This document shows, piece after piece, positions 1 to 9,275 of a stretch of 64,000 nucleotides of DNA. The position numbers were made by a program, and so were the translations under genes. Location: contig NZ_JAUYZI010000004.1 of the NCBI RefSeq assembly GCF_030700245.1, forward strand, positions 124,001 to 188,000. The letters are read 5' to 3'. The notes below the pieces were generated by a model. The model had not been told where the DNA came from. It was given only the letters and a program-made list of their open reading frames with translations, and searched no databases. Source of the DNA: Methylobacterium amylolyticum. GTDB lineage: Bacteria; Pseudomonadota; Alphaproteobacteria; Rhizobiales; Beijerinckiaceae. Position 1 is the stretch's first letter. Each line of letters starts with the position of its first letter.

Positions 1-1
1 T

Positions 2-793
2 ATCCTGCACCGCGCGGTCGCGGCCGAGCTGCCGGTGCCGGGCGGAGCCGCCGACGCCCTGGCCCTGACCGAGCGCCTGCGCGCGGCGCTGGGCTCCGAG
101 CCGGTCGACGTGGCGGTGCTGCCCGCGGACGCCCATCGCCGCAAGCGCCTGTTCCTGGCCGACATGGACTCGACCATGATCGAGCAGGAATGCATCGACG
201 AATTGGCCGGCACGCTGGGGCTGAAGGACCACGTCGCGGCGATCACCGAGCGGGCGATGCGCGGCGAGATCGCCTTCGAGCCGGCCCTGCGCGAGCGGGT
301 GGCGCTCCTGAAGGACATCCCCGTCGGCGCGGTCGACGGGCTGATCGCCGAGCGGCTGAGCCTGACGCCCGGGGGCCGCACCCTGGTCCGGACCCTGCGC
401 GCCCACGGCGCCCACACCTGCCTCGTCTCGGGGGGCTTCACCCTGTTCACCGGACCGATCGCCGAGACGATCGGCTTCCACGAGCACCGCGCCAACCGGC
501 TGTGCGTGGCGGACGGGCGCCTGACCGGCTCGGTCGAGGACCCGATCGTCGGCAAGGCCGAGAAGCGCGCGAGCCTGATCGAACTGCGCGACCGGCTCGG
601 TCTCGCCCCCGCCGACACCCTAGCGGTCGGCGACGGCGCCAACGACCTCGACATGCTGGGCGAGGCCGGCCTCGGCGTCGCCTTCCGCGCCAAGCCGGCG
701 GTGGCCGCGGCCGCGCGGGCGCGGGTGGAGCACGGCGATCTCACCGCGCTGCTGTACCTTCAGGGCTACGCGGCGAGCGAGTTCGTGGGGTGA
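2..793 (+). CDS. serB: Phosphoserine phosphatase SerB (5' end outside window)
   Basis: HAD-superfamily enzyme that hydrolyses O-phospho-L-serine to L-serine, the last step of serine biosynthesis in the cytoplasm. The frame is open from base 2, so the true start lies to the left; 263 codons are visible. The HAD motifs are in order: DMDSTMIEQE carries the nucleophile and acid/base aspartates, VSGGFTLF is the motif with the conserved Ser/Gly, KAEKR carries the motif-3 lysine, and GDGANDLDML binds Mg2+. Spacing matches SerB. It is transcribed away from the left edge and converges on the coiled-coil gene 14 bp downstream. Confidence 0.95.
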   Translation: MLHRAVAAELPVPGGAADALALTERLRAALGSEPVDVAVLPADAHRRKRLFLADMDSTMIEQECIDELAGTLGLKDHVAAITERAMRGEIAFEPALRERVALLKDIPVGAVDGLIAERLSLTPGGRTLVRTLRAHGAHTCLVSGGFTLFTGPIAETIGFHEHRANRLCVADGRLTGSVEDPIVGKAEKRASLIELRDRLGLAPADTLAVGDGANDLDMLGEAGLGVAFRAKPAVAAAARARVEHGDLTALLYLQGYAASEFVG

Positions 794-806
794 GAATCGA
801 ACGCGG

Positions 807-1325
807 TCAGTGAAGACTGCGTGAGAGGGCGAGCACAGCTCCGAGAACGGCGATCGTCTGGAAGCCGACGGCGCCGATAAGCCATTTGATCGTCTCGGCC
901 TTGGAGGTCGCGATCTCCCTGCGAACGGTTTCGATATCCGCTTTAGTCGAGAGCCTCAGTGCGTCGATATCGGCTTTAGTCGAAAGCTTGACGACGTCGA
1001 GGTCAGCCTTGGTCGAAAGCCTGAGGGCATCGAGGTCGGCCTTGGTCGAAAGCCTGAGGGCGTCGAGGTCGGCCTTGGTCGACAACCCGAGCGCCTCGAT
1101 GCCGGCCTTGGTCGAAAGCTTGAGCGCCTCGATATCGGCCTGTGTCTGGATCTTCAGCGCTTCGATGTCGCCCCGGACGGCCGCGATATCGCCCTTCGTC
1201 GCGAGATTGCCGTCGAGCACCTCGACCAGCGCGTCGGCCAAGCCCTCCGCCTGCTCGGGCGACAGCCGAGCCTTCTCCCGGAGCGTGCGCGAGAACTTCA
1301 GCGTATCGAAGGCGACCGCGGTCAT
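807..1325 (-). CDS. Hendecad-repeat coiled-coil protein with C-terminal membrane anchor
   Basis: 172-residue protein of unknown function. Residues 1-58 are a charged helical N-terminus. Residues 59-135 are seven consecutive 11-residue units of the type LSTKADLDALR, which should form a long right-handed or straight coiled coil. Residues about 148-168 are one hydrophobic segment, giving a tail-anchored layout. The shape resembles the small DUF1640/CCDC90-like coiled-coil membrane proteins of alphaproteobacteria, but that family assignment is tentative. It lies between serB (convergent) and degP (same strand, 103 bp upstream). The ATG at 1325 gives an unbroken N-terminal helix. Confidence 0.8.
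   Translation of the reverse strand: MTAVAFDTLKFSRTLREKARLSPEQAEGLADALVEVLDGNLATKGDIAAVRGDIEALKIQTQADIEALKLSTKAGIEALGLSTKADLDALRLSTKADLDALRLSTKADLDVVKLSTKADIDALRLSTKADIETVRREIATSKAETIKWLIGAVGFQTIAVLGAVLALSRSLH
921..1151 (-). repeat. Seven tandem 33-bp units encoding 11-residue coiled-coil repeats
   Basis: Seven in-frame 33-bp units code for IQTQADIEALK, LSTKAGIEALG, two copies of LSTKADLDALR, LSTKADLDVVK, LSTKADIDALR and LSTKADIETVR. The central units are nearly identical in DNA (gtcgaaagcctgaggg with small changes on the plus strand), so copy number could change by slippage or recombination in multiples of 33 bp without breaking the frame. Confidence 0.9.
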
Positions 1326-1428
1326 GGTGGCGGCTGGCGCTCGTTGGGATACCTATCCGTGACGCAAGGTGGACCGGCGCCCGCGCCCGCGTCAACGCGC
1401 GGGATCGCGGAGCGCCGGATCGGTGAAA

Positions 1429-2967
1429 TCAGTCCAGTCCGATCGCCACGAAGCGCACGTCGCCGTTGGCGCTCGCCACCAGCAGCAGCACCGACTTGCG
1501 GCCGTCCTTCTTGAGGGCCTCGACGCGCTTGGTCACGTCGGCGGGGGTCGAGACCGCCTCCTGGCCGACCTCGACGATGGTCTCGCCGGGCTGGATGCGC
1601 TTGTCGGCGGCGGTCGAGTTCGGGTCGACGCGGGTGACGACCACGCCCTTCACGCCGTCCTTGATCGCGTAGCGCTTGCGCAGCTCGTCGGTCATGCCCG
1701 ACAGGTTGAGGCCGAGCGCCTGCCGCACCGCGCTCTCGGGGTCCGGCTGGCGCAGGTTGGCGAGTTGCGGCTTCTCGCCGTCTTCCAGGCGGCCGAGGGT
1801 GACCGGCTTCGTCACCTCCTCGGCCTTGCGCACCACGACCACGTCGACCTTCTGCCCGACGGGGGTCGCGGCCACGACGCGGGGCAGATCGCTCGACGCC
1901 TTCACCGGCATGCCGTTGAACTTGACGATCACGTCGCCGACCTCGAGGCCCGCGGCCTTGGCCGGTCCCTTCTCGTCGACCCCGGCCACCAGCGCGCCGC
2001 GGGCGCCGCCCTTGAGGCCCAGCGCTTCGGCGGTGGCGTCGTCGACGTTCTGGATGCGCACCCCGAGCCAGCCGCGGCGGACCTCGCCGAACTCGCGGAG
2101 CTGGTCGATCACCGGCTTGGCCGTGCCCGAGGGCACCGCGAAGCCGATTCCGACCGAGCCGCCGGTGGGCGACAGGATCGCGGTGTTGATGCCGATCACC
2201 TCGCCGTCCATGTTGAACAGCGGCCCCCCGGAATTGCCCTTGTTGATGGCCGCATCGGTCTGGATGTAGTTGTCGTAGGGGCCGGACTCGATGTTGCGGC
2301 CGCGGGCCGAGACGATGCCGGCCGAGACCGAGCCGCCGAGCCCGAACGGGTTGCCGATGGCGATCACCCAGTCGCCCGGGCGCATCTTGTCGGAATCGCC
2401 GAACGGCACCGCCTTGAGCGGCCGCTCCGCGGTCGGCTTAACCCGCAGCACCGCGAGGTCGATCTTCGGGTCCTTGCCGACGATCTCGGCCTTCAGCTTG
2501 GTGCCGTCGTGCAGGATGACCTGGATATCGTTGGCGTCGCCGATGACGTGGTTGTTGGTCACGACGAGGCCGGAGGCGTCGATGATGAAGCCGGAGCCCA
2601 GCGAGTTCGACTTGCGCTGCGCCCGCGGCGTCTCCTCGTTGCGCTCGTTGTTGCGGCCGCCGCGGCGGTTGAAGAACTCTTCGAACAGGTCCTCGAACGG
2701 CGTGCCGGGCGGCAGTTGCGGCCCGGTGCGGCCGCCGCGCGCCTCGACGGTGGTCGAGGCCGAGATATTCACCACGGCGTCGGTGACCTGCTCGGCGAGG
2801 TCGGCGAGCGAGGCGGGCCCCTTGGCCAGCGCCGGCACCGGCAGGGCCGCGCCCGCCACCGACGCGCCGACGAGCAGGGCGGTCATCATCGAACGGGCCC
2901 GCGATCGGGCGCGGCGGAGGGGCGCCGGACGGGCGCTCGCGACAGGGTGCATGGCAGGCCTCTCCAA
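1429..2967 (-). CDS. degP: Periplasmic serine protease/chaperone DegP (HtrA, Do family)
   Basis: 512-residue trypsin-like protease with two PDZ domains that degrades or refolds misfolded envelope proteins. An Arg-rich n-region and a hydrophobic stretch near residues 28-48 ending ALPVPALA form the signal peptide. The catalytic triad is His140 (TNNHVIG), Asp170 (DPKIDLAVLR) and Ser246 (GNSGGPLF). Residues about 290-385 form PDZ1 and 420-510 PDZ2. Met6 (ATG at 2952) is a possible alternative start. It lies 89 bp downstream of hflC on the same strand, the usual hflK-hflC-degP arrangement in this group, which ties it to membrane protein quality control. Confidence 0.95.
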   Translation of the reverse strand: MERPAMHPVASARPAPLRRARSRARSMMTALLVGASVAGAALPVPALAKGPASLADLAEQVTDAVVNISASTTVEARGGRTGPQLPPGTPFEDLFEEFFNRRGGRNNERNEETPRAQRKSNSLGSGFIIDASGLVVTNNHVIGDANDIQVILHDGTKLKAEIVGKDPKIDLAVLRVKPTAERPLKAVPFGDSDKMRPGDWVIAIGNPFGLGGSVSAGIVSARGRNIESGPYDNYIQTDAAINKGNSGGPLFNMDGEVIGINTAILSPTGGSVGIGFAVPSGTAKPVIDQLREFGEVRRGWLGVRIQNVDDATAEALGLKGGARGALVAGVDEKGPAKAAGLEVGDVIVKFNGMPVKASSDLPRVVAATPVGQKVDVVVVRKAEEVTKPVTLGRLEDGEKPQLANLRQPDPESAVRQALGLNLSGMTDELRKRYAIKDGVKGVVVTRVDPNSTAADKRIQPGETIVEVGQEAVSTPADVTKRVEALKKDGRKSVLLLVASANGDVRFVAIGLD

Positions 2968-3056
2968 GAACGCGTTTCCCGGCCCTCGCGGCCGCCGACG
3001 TCAGATCGGCGGCCGGGCTTCGTGGTTCAAGCGGCCCGGATGCGGGCCGCGCCAGT

Positions 3057-4016
3057 TCACCGCGCCGCGCCGGTCGAGCCGGTGGTGGCGCTCGGATCCG
3101 GGGCGGGCCCGCGGGAGGCGGGCGTCGCCGCCGCCTTGCCCTGCGGGTCGCTGAAGTAGCGGAAGAAGTCCGAGTTCGGGCTGATCACCAGCCGCGTGTC
3201 GGATCCCTTCAGCCCGGTCTCGTAGGCCTGCATCGAGCGGTAGAAGCTGAAGAAGTCCGGGTCCTTGCCGAACGCCTCGGCGAGGATGCGGTTGCGGTCG
3301 GCGTCGCCCTGGCCGCGCAGTTGCTCGGCCGTCTGCGTCGCCTCGGCGACGATCACCGTCACCTCGCGGTCCGCCTTGGCGCGGATGGTCGCGGCGGCCT
3401 GCTCGCCGTTGGCGCGGATGTCGGCGGCCTCGCGCTCGCGCTCGGTCTTCATCCGCTTGTACACGGCGGCGGAGTTCTGCGCGGGCAGGTCGACGCGGGT
3501 CATGCGCAGGTCGACGATCTCGATGCCGAGCGCCTTGGCCTGCCGGTTCACGTCCTCCTGGATCTGGTGCATCAGCCGCCCGCGCTCGGTCTTGACGATC
3601 GCGTCGCGGGTCGAGCGGGCCAGAACGCTGCGCAGGGCCGAGTTGGTGAAGCTCGCCAGCCGCTGGTTGGCCAGCCCGACATTGCCCACCGCCTGGTAGA
3701 ACCGCAGCGGATCGAGGATGCGGTAGCGGGCGAAGGCGTCGACCTCCAGGTTCTGCCGGTCGGCGGTCAGCACCGTCTGCACCGGCAGGTCGAGATCGAG
3801 GACGCGCTTGTCGAAGATCACCACGTTCTCGATGAACGGGATCTTGAAGTAGAGGCCGGGCTTGTCCTCACCGGTGGCGTTGAGGACGGCGCGGACGCGG
3901 CCGAACTGGAGGACCAGCGCCTGCTGCATCTGCCCGACCGTGAAGACCGAGGCGTAGAGGCCGACGGCGATGATCGCGGCGACGGCGATGAGGCCGGTGC
4001 GGAGAGCCTGCTTCAT
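3057..4016 (-). CDS. hflC: Protease modulator HflC (SPFH/band 7 protein)
   Basis: 319 residues. With HflK it forms the large periplasm-facing complex that surrounds and modulates the FtsH protease in the inner membrane. Residues 8-28 are the N-terminal membrane helix; the SPFH domain follows, with the typical QQALVLQFGR start and the GLYFKIPF segment. A long Ala/Glu-rich helix (about 200-260) and a low-complexity Pro/Ala tail follow. The ATG at 4016 overlaps the hflK stop in ATGA, so the two are translationally coupled. The frame stays open far upstream through hflK, so the start was chosen by homology and by this overlap. Confidence 0.95.
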   Translation of the reverse strand: MKQALRTGLIAVAAIIAVGLYASVFTVGQMQQALVLQFGRVRAVLNATGEDKPGLYFKIPFIENVVIFDKRVLDLDLPVQTVLTADRQNLEVDAFARYRILDPLRFYQAVGNVGLANQRLASFTNSALRSVLARSTRDAIVKTERGRLMHQIQEDVNRQAKALGIEIVDLRMTRVDLPAQNSAAVYKRMKTEREREAADIRANGEQAAATIRAKADREVTVIVAEATQTAEQLRGQGDADRNRILAEAFGKDPDFFSFYRSMQAYETGLKGSDTRLVISPNSDFFRYFSDPQGKAAATPASRGPAPDPSATTGSTGAAR

Positions 4017-5206
4017 CGCGCCGCTCCCGTCGTCTGGGCCTGGCCCCGGGCGCCGAACTCGGCGAGCGGCAGCACCGGCACCACGCCGGCCGCGCTCGCG
4101 GCCCCGGGCGCGCCGTTCTGGTCGATGATCACCTTGTTCACGGAGCCGAACACCTTCTCCATCGTCTCCAGGAAGATCCGCTCGCGGCTCACCGCCGGCG
4201 CTTCCTTGTAGGAGGCGTAGACCTCGCTGAAGCGGGCGGCCTGGCCGGTCGCGTCGGCGGTGGCCTTCGCCTTGTAGGCCTCGGCCGACTGGACGATCTG
4301 TGAGGCCCGGCCGCGGGCCTGCGGCACCTCGCGGCTCGCGTAGGTCTTGGCCTCGTTCTGGGCGGTGTCCGCGTCCTGCTGGGCGGCGTTCACGTCGATG
4401 AAGGCCGGGCGCACCTCCGGCGGCGGGTTCACCGAGACGAGCTGCACCACCTCGATCCGCACGCCGGCGCCGTACTCGTCGAGCGCCGTCTGGACCATCT
4501 CCTTCACCTCCTGGGCGATGCTCGCCTGCTCGTTGGTGAGGATCGCTTGGATGTTGCGGCGGCCGACCACCTCGCGCATCGCGCTCTCGGCGATCGCCTT
4601 GATCGTCCCCTCCGGGTTCTGGATGTTGAACACGAAGTCGGAGGCCTTCAGCGGGTTGACGCGCCACTGCACCTCGAAGTCGAGGTCGACGATGTTCTCG
4701 TCGCCGGTGAGCATCAGGCTCTCGTCGGGCACGTCGCGGTTGCGCCCCTGGCCGCCGGGGCCGGCGCGGAAGCCGATCTGGATCGAGTTGACCTGGCCGA
4801 CATTCGGCTTGACGACGCCGCCGATCGGATAGGGGAAGTTGTAGCGCAGGCCCTCGCCCTTCGAGCCGACGTAGCGGCCGAAGATCGTCTCGATGCCGAC
4901 CTGGTTGGGGGCCACGGTGTAGAAGCCGGTGGCGAGCCAGACCGCGACCGCGAGGCCGGCGATCACGACGACGCTGCGGCCGCCGCCTCCGAACCCGGAT
5001 CCGCCGCCCCCGCCGCCGCCCGGACCGCCGCCGCCGGGGATGAGGCCGCGCAACCGGTCCTGGCCGCGGCGCAGCAGATCCTCCAGGTTCGGCGGGGTCT
5101 TGCCGCCCCCGCCCCCGCCGCCCCACGGGCCGCCGCCGTTGCCGCCGGGCCGGCCCCACGGACCCCCGCCGCCACCGCCGCCGCCGCTCTGATTGCTCCA
5201 AGGCAT
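4013..5206 (-). CDS. hflK: FtsH protease activity modulator HflK
   Basis: 397 residues, partner of HflC in the FtsH-modulating SPFH complex. Residues 1-75 are extremely Gly-rich (runs of G with PWG and PGG), then a membrane helix at about 78-97, then the SPFH domain starting VAPNQVGIETIFGRY. The motifs GEGLRYNFPYP, ENIVDLDFEVQWRV and REVVGRRNIQ are typical. The ATG at 5206 gives the family start MPWSNQ; the frame is open further upstream but that sequence is not HflK-like. The Gly-rich tract makes the DNA near 4975-5190 a long imperfect G/C repeat. Confidence 0.95.
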   Translation of the reverse strand: MPWSNQSGGGGGGGGPWGRPGGNGGGPWGGGGGGGKTPPNLEDLLRRGQDRLRGLIPGGGGPGGGGGGGSGFGGGGRSVVVIAGLAVAVWLATGFYTVAPNQVGIETIFGRYVGSKGEGLRYNFPYPIGGVVKPNVGQVNSIQIGFRAGPGGQGRNRDVPDESLMLTGDENIVDLDFEVQWRVNPLKASDFVFNIQNPEGTIKAIAESAMREVVGRRNIQAILTNEQASIAQEVKEMVQTALDEYGAGVRIEVVQLVSVNPPPEVRPAFIDVNAAQQDADTAQNEAKTYASREVPQARGRASQIVQSAEAYKAKATADATGQAARFSEVYASYKEAPAVSRERIFLETMEKVFGSVNKVIIDQNGAPGAASAAGVVPVLPLAEFGARGQAQTTGAAR

Positions 5207-5490
5207 CCTAGACGTCGTCTCCTGACCTGCCGCGCCCGGTCCGCCACCCGCGTGCCCGGTCCGCCCCCTGCCTGAACGGCGACACCCGCCCGCCCCATCC
5301 CGGCCGCGTGCCTCGCCGTGGCGGCGCCCCGGCCGCGAGACCGGGGAACCGGCGCGAAAACCCACGCCCGCCCGGCACCTGCGGGCGCGGGCCACCCGCT
5401 GTCAAGGCTGGCAGGTGGGCACGCGGGCGCCGGTTGGCAAATGCGGCGGCGCGCCCCACGCCGTCCCGGGCGGTCCCCGCTCCCGGTCGC

Positions 5491-5988
5491 TCAGCGGATG
5501 CGCTCCAGGTCGACGAAGGCGAACGGGTGCGCGTCGCGGGGGCCGGCCGGGTGCGCCTCGCGCAGGGTCTCCCGGAAGTTCGCCCGGTCGAAGGCGGGAA
5601 AGCGCGCGTCGCCCGCGGGCTCGGCCTCGACCTCGGTGAGATGGATCCGGTCGGCCTCGGGCAGGGCCAGCGCGTAGATCTCGGCCCCGCCGACCACCAT
5701 CAGCGTCGCGTCCGCGGCGGCGGCGAGCGCCGCGTCCCAGCCGTGGACGACCTCCGAGCCCGCAGCGGAGAAGCCCGCGTCGCGGGTCAGCACCAGGGTG
5801 CGCCGCCCCGGCAGCGGCCGGCCGATCGAGTCCCAGGTGCGCCGGCCCATCAGGATCGGCCGGCCCATCGTCAGCGCCTTGAACCGCTTCAGGTCGCTCG
5901 ACAGGTGCCACGCGAGGCCGTTGTCGCGGCCGATCACGCCGTTGCGGGCGACCGCCGCCACCAGGGCGATCATGCTCGGGCGCCTCAT
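5491..5988 (-). CDS. folA: Dihydrofolate reductase
   Basis: 165 residues, reduces dihydrofolate to tetrahydrofolate with NADPH. The N-terminus IALVAAVARNGVIGRDNGLAWHL is followed by SSDLKRFKALTMGRPILMGRRTWDSIG, containing the substrate-pocket aspartate and the NADPH-binding GRRTWDSIGRPLPGR. GGAEIYALAL is the second nucleotide motif. Met6 (ATG at 5973) is an equally plausible start because homologues begin close to it. It is the first gene of the minus-strand block folA-hflK-hflC-degP; the 284-bp gap to hflK shows no other gene and may hold the hflK promoter. Confidence 0.93.
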   Translation of the reverse strand: MRRPSMIALVAAVARNGVIGRDNGLAWHLSSDLKRFKALTMGRPILMGRRTWDSIGRPLPGRRTLVLTRDAGFSAAGSEVVHGWDAALAAAADATLMVVGGAEIYALALPEADRIHLTEVEAEPAGDARFPAFDRANFRETLREAHPAGPRDAHPFAFVDLERIR

Positions 5989-6213
5989 CGCGCCCCGCCA
6001 CGGCCGGACCCGCCCGCGCCCGGTCGCGCGCGCCCGGCCCCGGCCTCACCGATCTCCCGCGGCATCCTGCCTCCCTCGCGCCCGGCGCGCCTGTTCCCGC
6101 GCCCCGGACCGGGCGCGGGGCGCCGCTCCCGGGATAGAGACGTTCCGGCCCGGGGAGAAGCGCGACCCGCGGACAGTCGCGCGATGTCCCCCGCTCCGCG
6201 GCTGCGGGCGCCG

Positions 6214-6435
6214 CTACAGGCGCGCGCGGGCCTCCTCCGGGACCGGCTGGCACGGGACGAACAGGCTCACGAACCAGAACAGCGTGATCGCCGCGATGGC
6301 GGCAGCACTTCCGAAGAAGGGGCTGAGCAGCAGGGCGGCGACCGCGCTGTGCTGCCACAGCACGGCGAAGGCGGCGATGCCGCCCAGGATCGACGCGATG
6401 GCCACGCGGATGATGCAGCACTCCGACGCTTGCAT
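6214..6435 (-). CDS. Small two-helix membrane protein (ExoX/SyrA-like shape)
   Basis: 73 residues, two hydrophobic segments (about 9-28 and 32-58) separated by a short turn, then a charged tail. A textbook Shine-Dalgarno AAGGAGGT lies 5 nt before the ATG at 6435; a GTG 3 nt upstream (6438) is too close to it. The size and two-helix layout recall the small exopolysaccharide production repressor proteins of rhizobia, but the resemblance is only general. It is monocistronic and oriented away from folA's upstream side. Confidence 0.7.
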   Translation of the reverse strand: MQASECCIIRVAIASILGGIAAFAVLWQHSAVAALLLSPFFGSAAAIAAITLFWFVSLFVPCQPVPEEARARL

Positions 6436-6438
6436 CAC

Positions 6439-6824
6439 GACCTCCTTCCGCTAGTTTCAACCATAAGCTGCAACTATGGCTCGGCTGTTCAACGGTGCAG
6501 AGTACTGACACGGGACGATGGGACCCGGCCCGGGAGAGCCCCTCCGTGGGCCGGCGCGCGGACGAGAGCCCCGCGCATCGGCGGCGTGACGGGGCTCGGC
6601 CGGGTTACGGGAACACTCCGGGTCACGGGAACTCGTCCGGGACAGGCACGTCCGGAGCGTCACGGCGCACGCGGGTGCGGGCCGGCCGGCGGTTCCGCGG
6701 GAGGCGGGGAAGCGCGCCGCCGCGCGGGTCGGGAATGCGCCGGAGCGGCGCCAACATACATCAGCGCGCGGATCCCGCGCGCCTGCTTAGGTGCCGCCTC
6801 GTCGATCGAGGAGGCCGGGACAGG
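6439..6824. other. Intergenic stretch, no gene recognised
   Basis: 386 bp between the divergent small membrane genes. Frames on both strands are open only because of high G+C and give Arg/Gly/Pro-rich translations without recognisable motifs. The part just upstream of 6435 (around 6455-6500) is less G+C-rich and probably holds the promoter of the minus-strand gene. Confidence 0.5.
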
Positions 6825-7013
6825 ATGCGCGTCGTCGCCTTCATGGCGCTCTGCTTCAGCGCGCCGGTCGGGATGATCCTGTTCACGGCATGGACCGCCG
6901 CGACGGGATGGTCCGGTCTCGTCATGGCCGATGCCGAGGTCGCGCTGCTCATCGCGGCGACCGCGTCGACCAGCGTCGCGTTCGCGCTCGGGGCGCGATC
7001 ACGATCGCGCTGA
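6825..7013 (+). CDS. Small hypothetical membrane protein
   Basis: 62 residues, two hydrophobic segments (about 4-25 and 36-56) and an Arg-rich C-terminus. AGGAGG at 6809-6814 lies 10 nt before the ATG, supporting translation. No family recognised. It is followed 39 bp later by another small membrane protein, and the two may be cotranscribed. Confidence 0.55.
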   Translation: MRVVAFMALCFSAPVGMILFTAWTAATGWSGLVMADAEVALLIAATASTSVAFALGARSRSR

Positions 7014-7052
7014 ACCGGCGCAGCGGGCGTGCCGGAGGCCGCGGGATGGGAT

Positions 7053-7322
7053 ATGCGATCCGTCGCCGTGCTCGATGATGCCTTCACATACGGCGGCGGC
7101 TTCGTCGCCGTTATCGCGCTCTGCGCCGCGGTGTGGCTGGCGCTGCGTCTGTACCCGAGCTTCGAGGCGTTCGTCCGCGGCTTCGACGACGAGATGCACC
7201 TCTCGGACACCGCCGAGGAGCGGGCCTGGGCCGCGCGCCGGGCCCGGGTCGTGCGCGTCACGCTGATTCTCGCGCTCGTGGGCGCCGTGTCGCTCGCGAT
7301 CGGGTACGCCATTCCCGGGTGA
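7053..7322 (+). CDS. Small hypothetical membrane protein
   Basis: 89 residues with a hydrophobic segment at about 14-34, an acidic middle ([16 protein letters not shown]) and a second hydrophobic segment at about 65-86. Function unknown. A GTG at 7029 in the same frame would add eight residues; neither start has a strong ribosome binding site. It lies 95 bp upstream of phnC on the same strand but shows no link to phosphonate use. Confidence 0.6.
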   Translation: MRSVAVLDDAFTYGGGFVAVIALCAAVWLALRLYPSFEAFVRGFDDEMHLSDTAEERAWAARRARVVRVTLILALVGAVSLAIGYAIPG

Positions 7323-7417
7323 GCCGCCGGCCCGGAAGCCGCCGCGCGAACCGGGTGTCATCCTACCGTCGCGCATCCGGGGGCATGACGGCCCGGAACA
7401 GGCGGCGGGCGCAAGGC

Positions 7418-8221
7418 ATGCTGATCGTCGAGGATCTGACGCGCCGGTACGGCAGCCGGCACGCGGTCGACCGCATCTCCCTGCGGATCGAGCCCGGCAG
7501 CTTCGTCGGCGTGATCGGCCGGTCGGGGGCCGGCAAGTCCACCCTCCTGCGCATGCTCAACCGCCTCGCGGAGCCGACCGACGGGCGGATCCTGTTCGAC
7601 GGGGTCGACGTCACCCGGCTGCGCGGGCGGGCGCTGCGCCGCTGGCGCGCCCGCTGCGCCATGGTGTTCCAGCAGTTCAACCTCGTCGGCCGCCTCGACG
7701 TGCTGACCAACGTCCTGATGGGACGCCTCAGCCGCGCCCCGAGCCACCGCGCGCTCCTGAAGCTCTGGTCGGCGCAGGACCGGGCGCTGGCGCTCGCCGC
7801 CCTCGAAGGCTTCGACATGGGCCAGTTCGCCGGCAACCGGGCCGACCAGCTCTCGGGCGGCCAGCAGCAGCGCGTCGCCATCGCCCGCGCCCTGGTGCAG
7901 GAGCCCGACATCATCCTCGCGGACGAGCCGGTCGCCTCGCTCGACCCGCGCAACACCAAGCTGGTGATGGACGCACTGGCCGATGCCAACAGGCGCCTCG
8001 GCATCACCGTGCTGTGCAACCTGCACTCGCTCGACCTCGCCCGCGCCTATTGCGACCGCCTGATCGGGCTGGCGGACGGGCGCGTGGTGTTCGACGGACG
8101 CGCCTTCGACCTGACCGAGGACGTGGCGCAGCGCCTCTACGGCCTGGAGGCCGGCGAGGTGATGGACCGCCGGACGCCCGAAGCGGCGCATCCGCCGGTC
8201 GGGGCCGCCCTCGTCGCCTGA
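7418..8221 (+). CDS. phnC: Phosphonate ABC transporter ATPase PhnC
   Basis: 267-residue ATPase that powers phosphonate import through PhnE. Walker A is GRSGAGKST, the signature is [15 protein letters not shown], Walker B is IILADEP with the family ASLDP following, and the switch histidine is in NLHSLD. The ATG at 7418 gives the usual [11 protein letters not shown] opening; an in-frame ATG at 7385 would add eleven Arg-rich residues. It leads phnC-phnD-phnE-phnE. The family's [14 protein letters not shown] Q-loop is present as [10 protein letters not shown]. Confidence 0.95.
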   Translation: MLIVEDLTRRYGSRHAVDRISLRIEPGSFVGVIGRSGAGKSTLLRMLNRLAEPTDGRILFDGVDVTRLRGRALRRWRARCAMVFQQFNLVGRLDVLTNVLMGRLSRAPSHRALLKLWSAQDRALALAALEGFDMGQFAGNRADQLSGGQQQRVAIARALVQEPDIILADEPVASLDPRNTKLVMDALADANRRLGITVLCNLHSLDLARAYCDRLIGLADGRVVFDGRAFDLTEDVAQRLYGLEAGEVMDRRTPEAAHPPVGAALVA

Positions 8222-8311
8222 CCGGAGCGCTCTCCGCCGAGATCGGTCCGGTTCGGCGCAGGAGCGCGCGCCGGAACACGGACTCAGAGCCCACGACCAC
8301 AGGAGACCGAG

Positions 8312-9253
8312 ATGCCGACCCGTCGTCTGTTCGCCGGCGCCCTCGCCGCGCTCGCCCTCGCCGCGCCCCTCCGCGCCGCGCCCGCCGCCGCCCAGGACTG
8401 GAAGGTAAAGGTTCCCGAGCTGACGCTCGCCGTGATCCCGGTCGAGAACGCGACCGGCACGGCCGACCGCTACGCGCCGCTCACCGCGTACCTGTCGAAG
8501 GCGCTCGGCGTGCCGGTGAAGCTCCGGGTCGCCAACGACTACGCCGCGGTGATCGAGGGGCAGCGCGCCGGCAACATCCAGATCGCCTTCTACGGCCCCG
8601 CCTCCTTCGCCCGCGCGGTGATGACCGGGGTGAAGGTCGAGCCTGTGGTCAACCAGAAGCACGAGAACGGCGTCTCGGGCTACCACTCGGTGCTCTACGT
8701 GCGCGCCGACAGCCCCTACCGGACGCTCGAAGACCTGAAGGGCAAGAACCTCGCCCTGGTCGACCCGAACTCCACCTCCGGCAACCAGGCGCCGCGCTAC
8801 TTCCTGCAGAAGGCCGGGATCGAGGTCGATAAGTTCTTCGGCAAGACGGTCTATGCCGGCAGCCACGAGAACGCCGTGCTCGCCCTCGTGCAGGGCACCG
8901 CGGACGCCGCGGCCAACCTCTGGAACTCCGAGACCGACACCGTCGTCACCCGCATGGCGACCAAGGGCATGCTGAAGAAGCCCGACGGGACGCCGATGGG
9001 CCAGTCCGACTTCCGGGTGGTGTTCAAGTCCGAGTTCCTGCCCGAGGGGCCGTTCGCCGTGCTGGCGAGCCTGCCGGACGACCTGAAGGCGAAGATCCGC
9101 GCGGCGTTCCTCGCCCTGCCCAAGGCCGACAAGGCCGCCTTCGACCGGCTCTCGGACGGCAAGGACCTCGACCTCACGCCGGTGACGCTGAAGGATTACC
9201 AGCCGATCATCGACATGCTGCGCTTCAACGACGACCAGCGCCGCAAGTCCTGA
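8312..9253 (+). CDS. phnD: Phosphonate ABC transporter periplasmic binding protein PhnD
   Basis: 313 residues; captures phosphonates in the periplasm and delivers them to PhnE. An N-terminal signal peptide (RRLFAGALAALALAAPLRA, cleaved near AAAQ) precedes a type-II periplasmic binding fold. VIPVENATGTADRY, GYHSVLYVRADS and DPNSTSGNQAPRYFL (the loop that contacts the phosphonate) are diagnostic. It lies 90 bp after phnC. Confidence 0.95.
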   Translation: MPTRRLFAGALAALALAAPLRAAPAAAQDWKVKVPELTLAVIPVENATGTADRYAPLTAYLSKALGVPVKLRVANDYAAVIEGQRAGNIQIAFYGPASFARAVMTGVKVEPVVNQKHENGVSGYHSVLYVRADSPYRTLEDLKGKNLALVDPNSTSGNQAPRYFLQKAGIEVDKFFGKTVYAGSHENAVLALVQGTADAAANLWNSETDTVVTRMATKGMLKKPDGTPMGQSDFRVVFKSEFLPEGPFAVLASLPDDLKAKIRAAFLALPKADKAAFDRLSDGKDLDLTPVTLKDYQPIIDMLRFNDDQRRKS

Positions 9254-9275
9254 TCCGCCGGTTCCGAGCGTGAGC

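Noticed and set aside
886..1362. Plus-strand frame across the hendecad gene with repeated ALVESL units
   Set aside because: It is the antisense shadow of the minus-strand 33-bp repeats; the minus product has a logical coiled coil plus membrane anchor, the plus one does not.
1369..3159. Very long plus-strand frames opposite degP
   Set aside because: High G+C keeps the antisense frames open; translations are Arg/Asp/His-rich without motifs while degP on the minus strand is complete.
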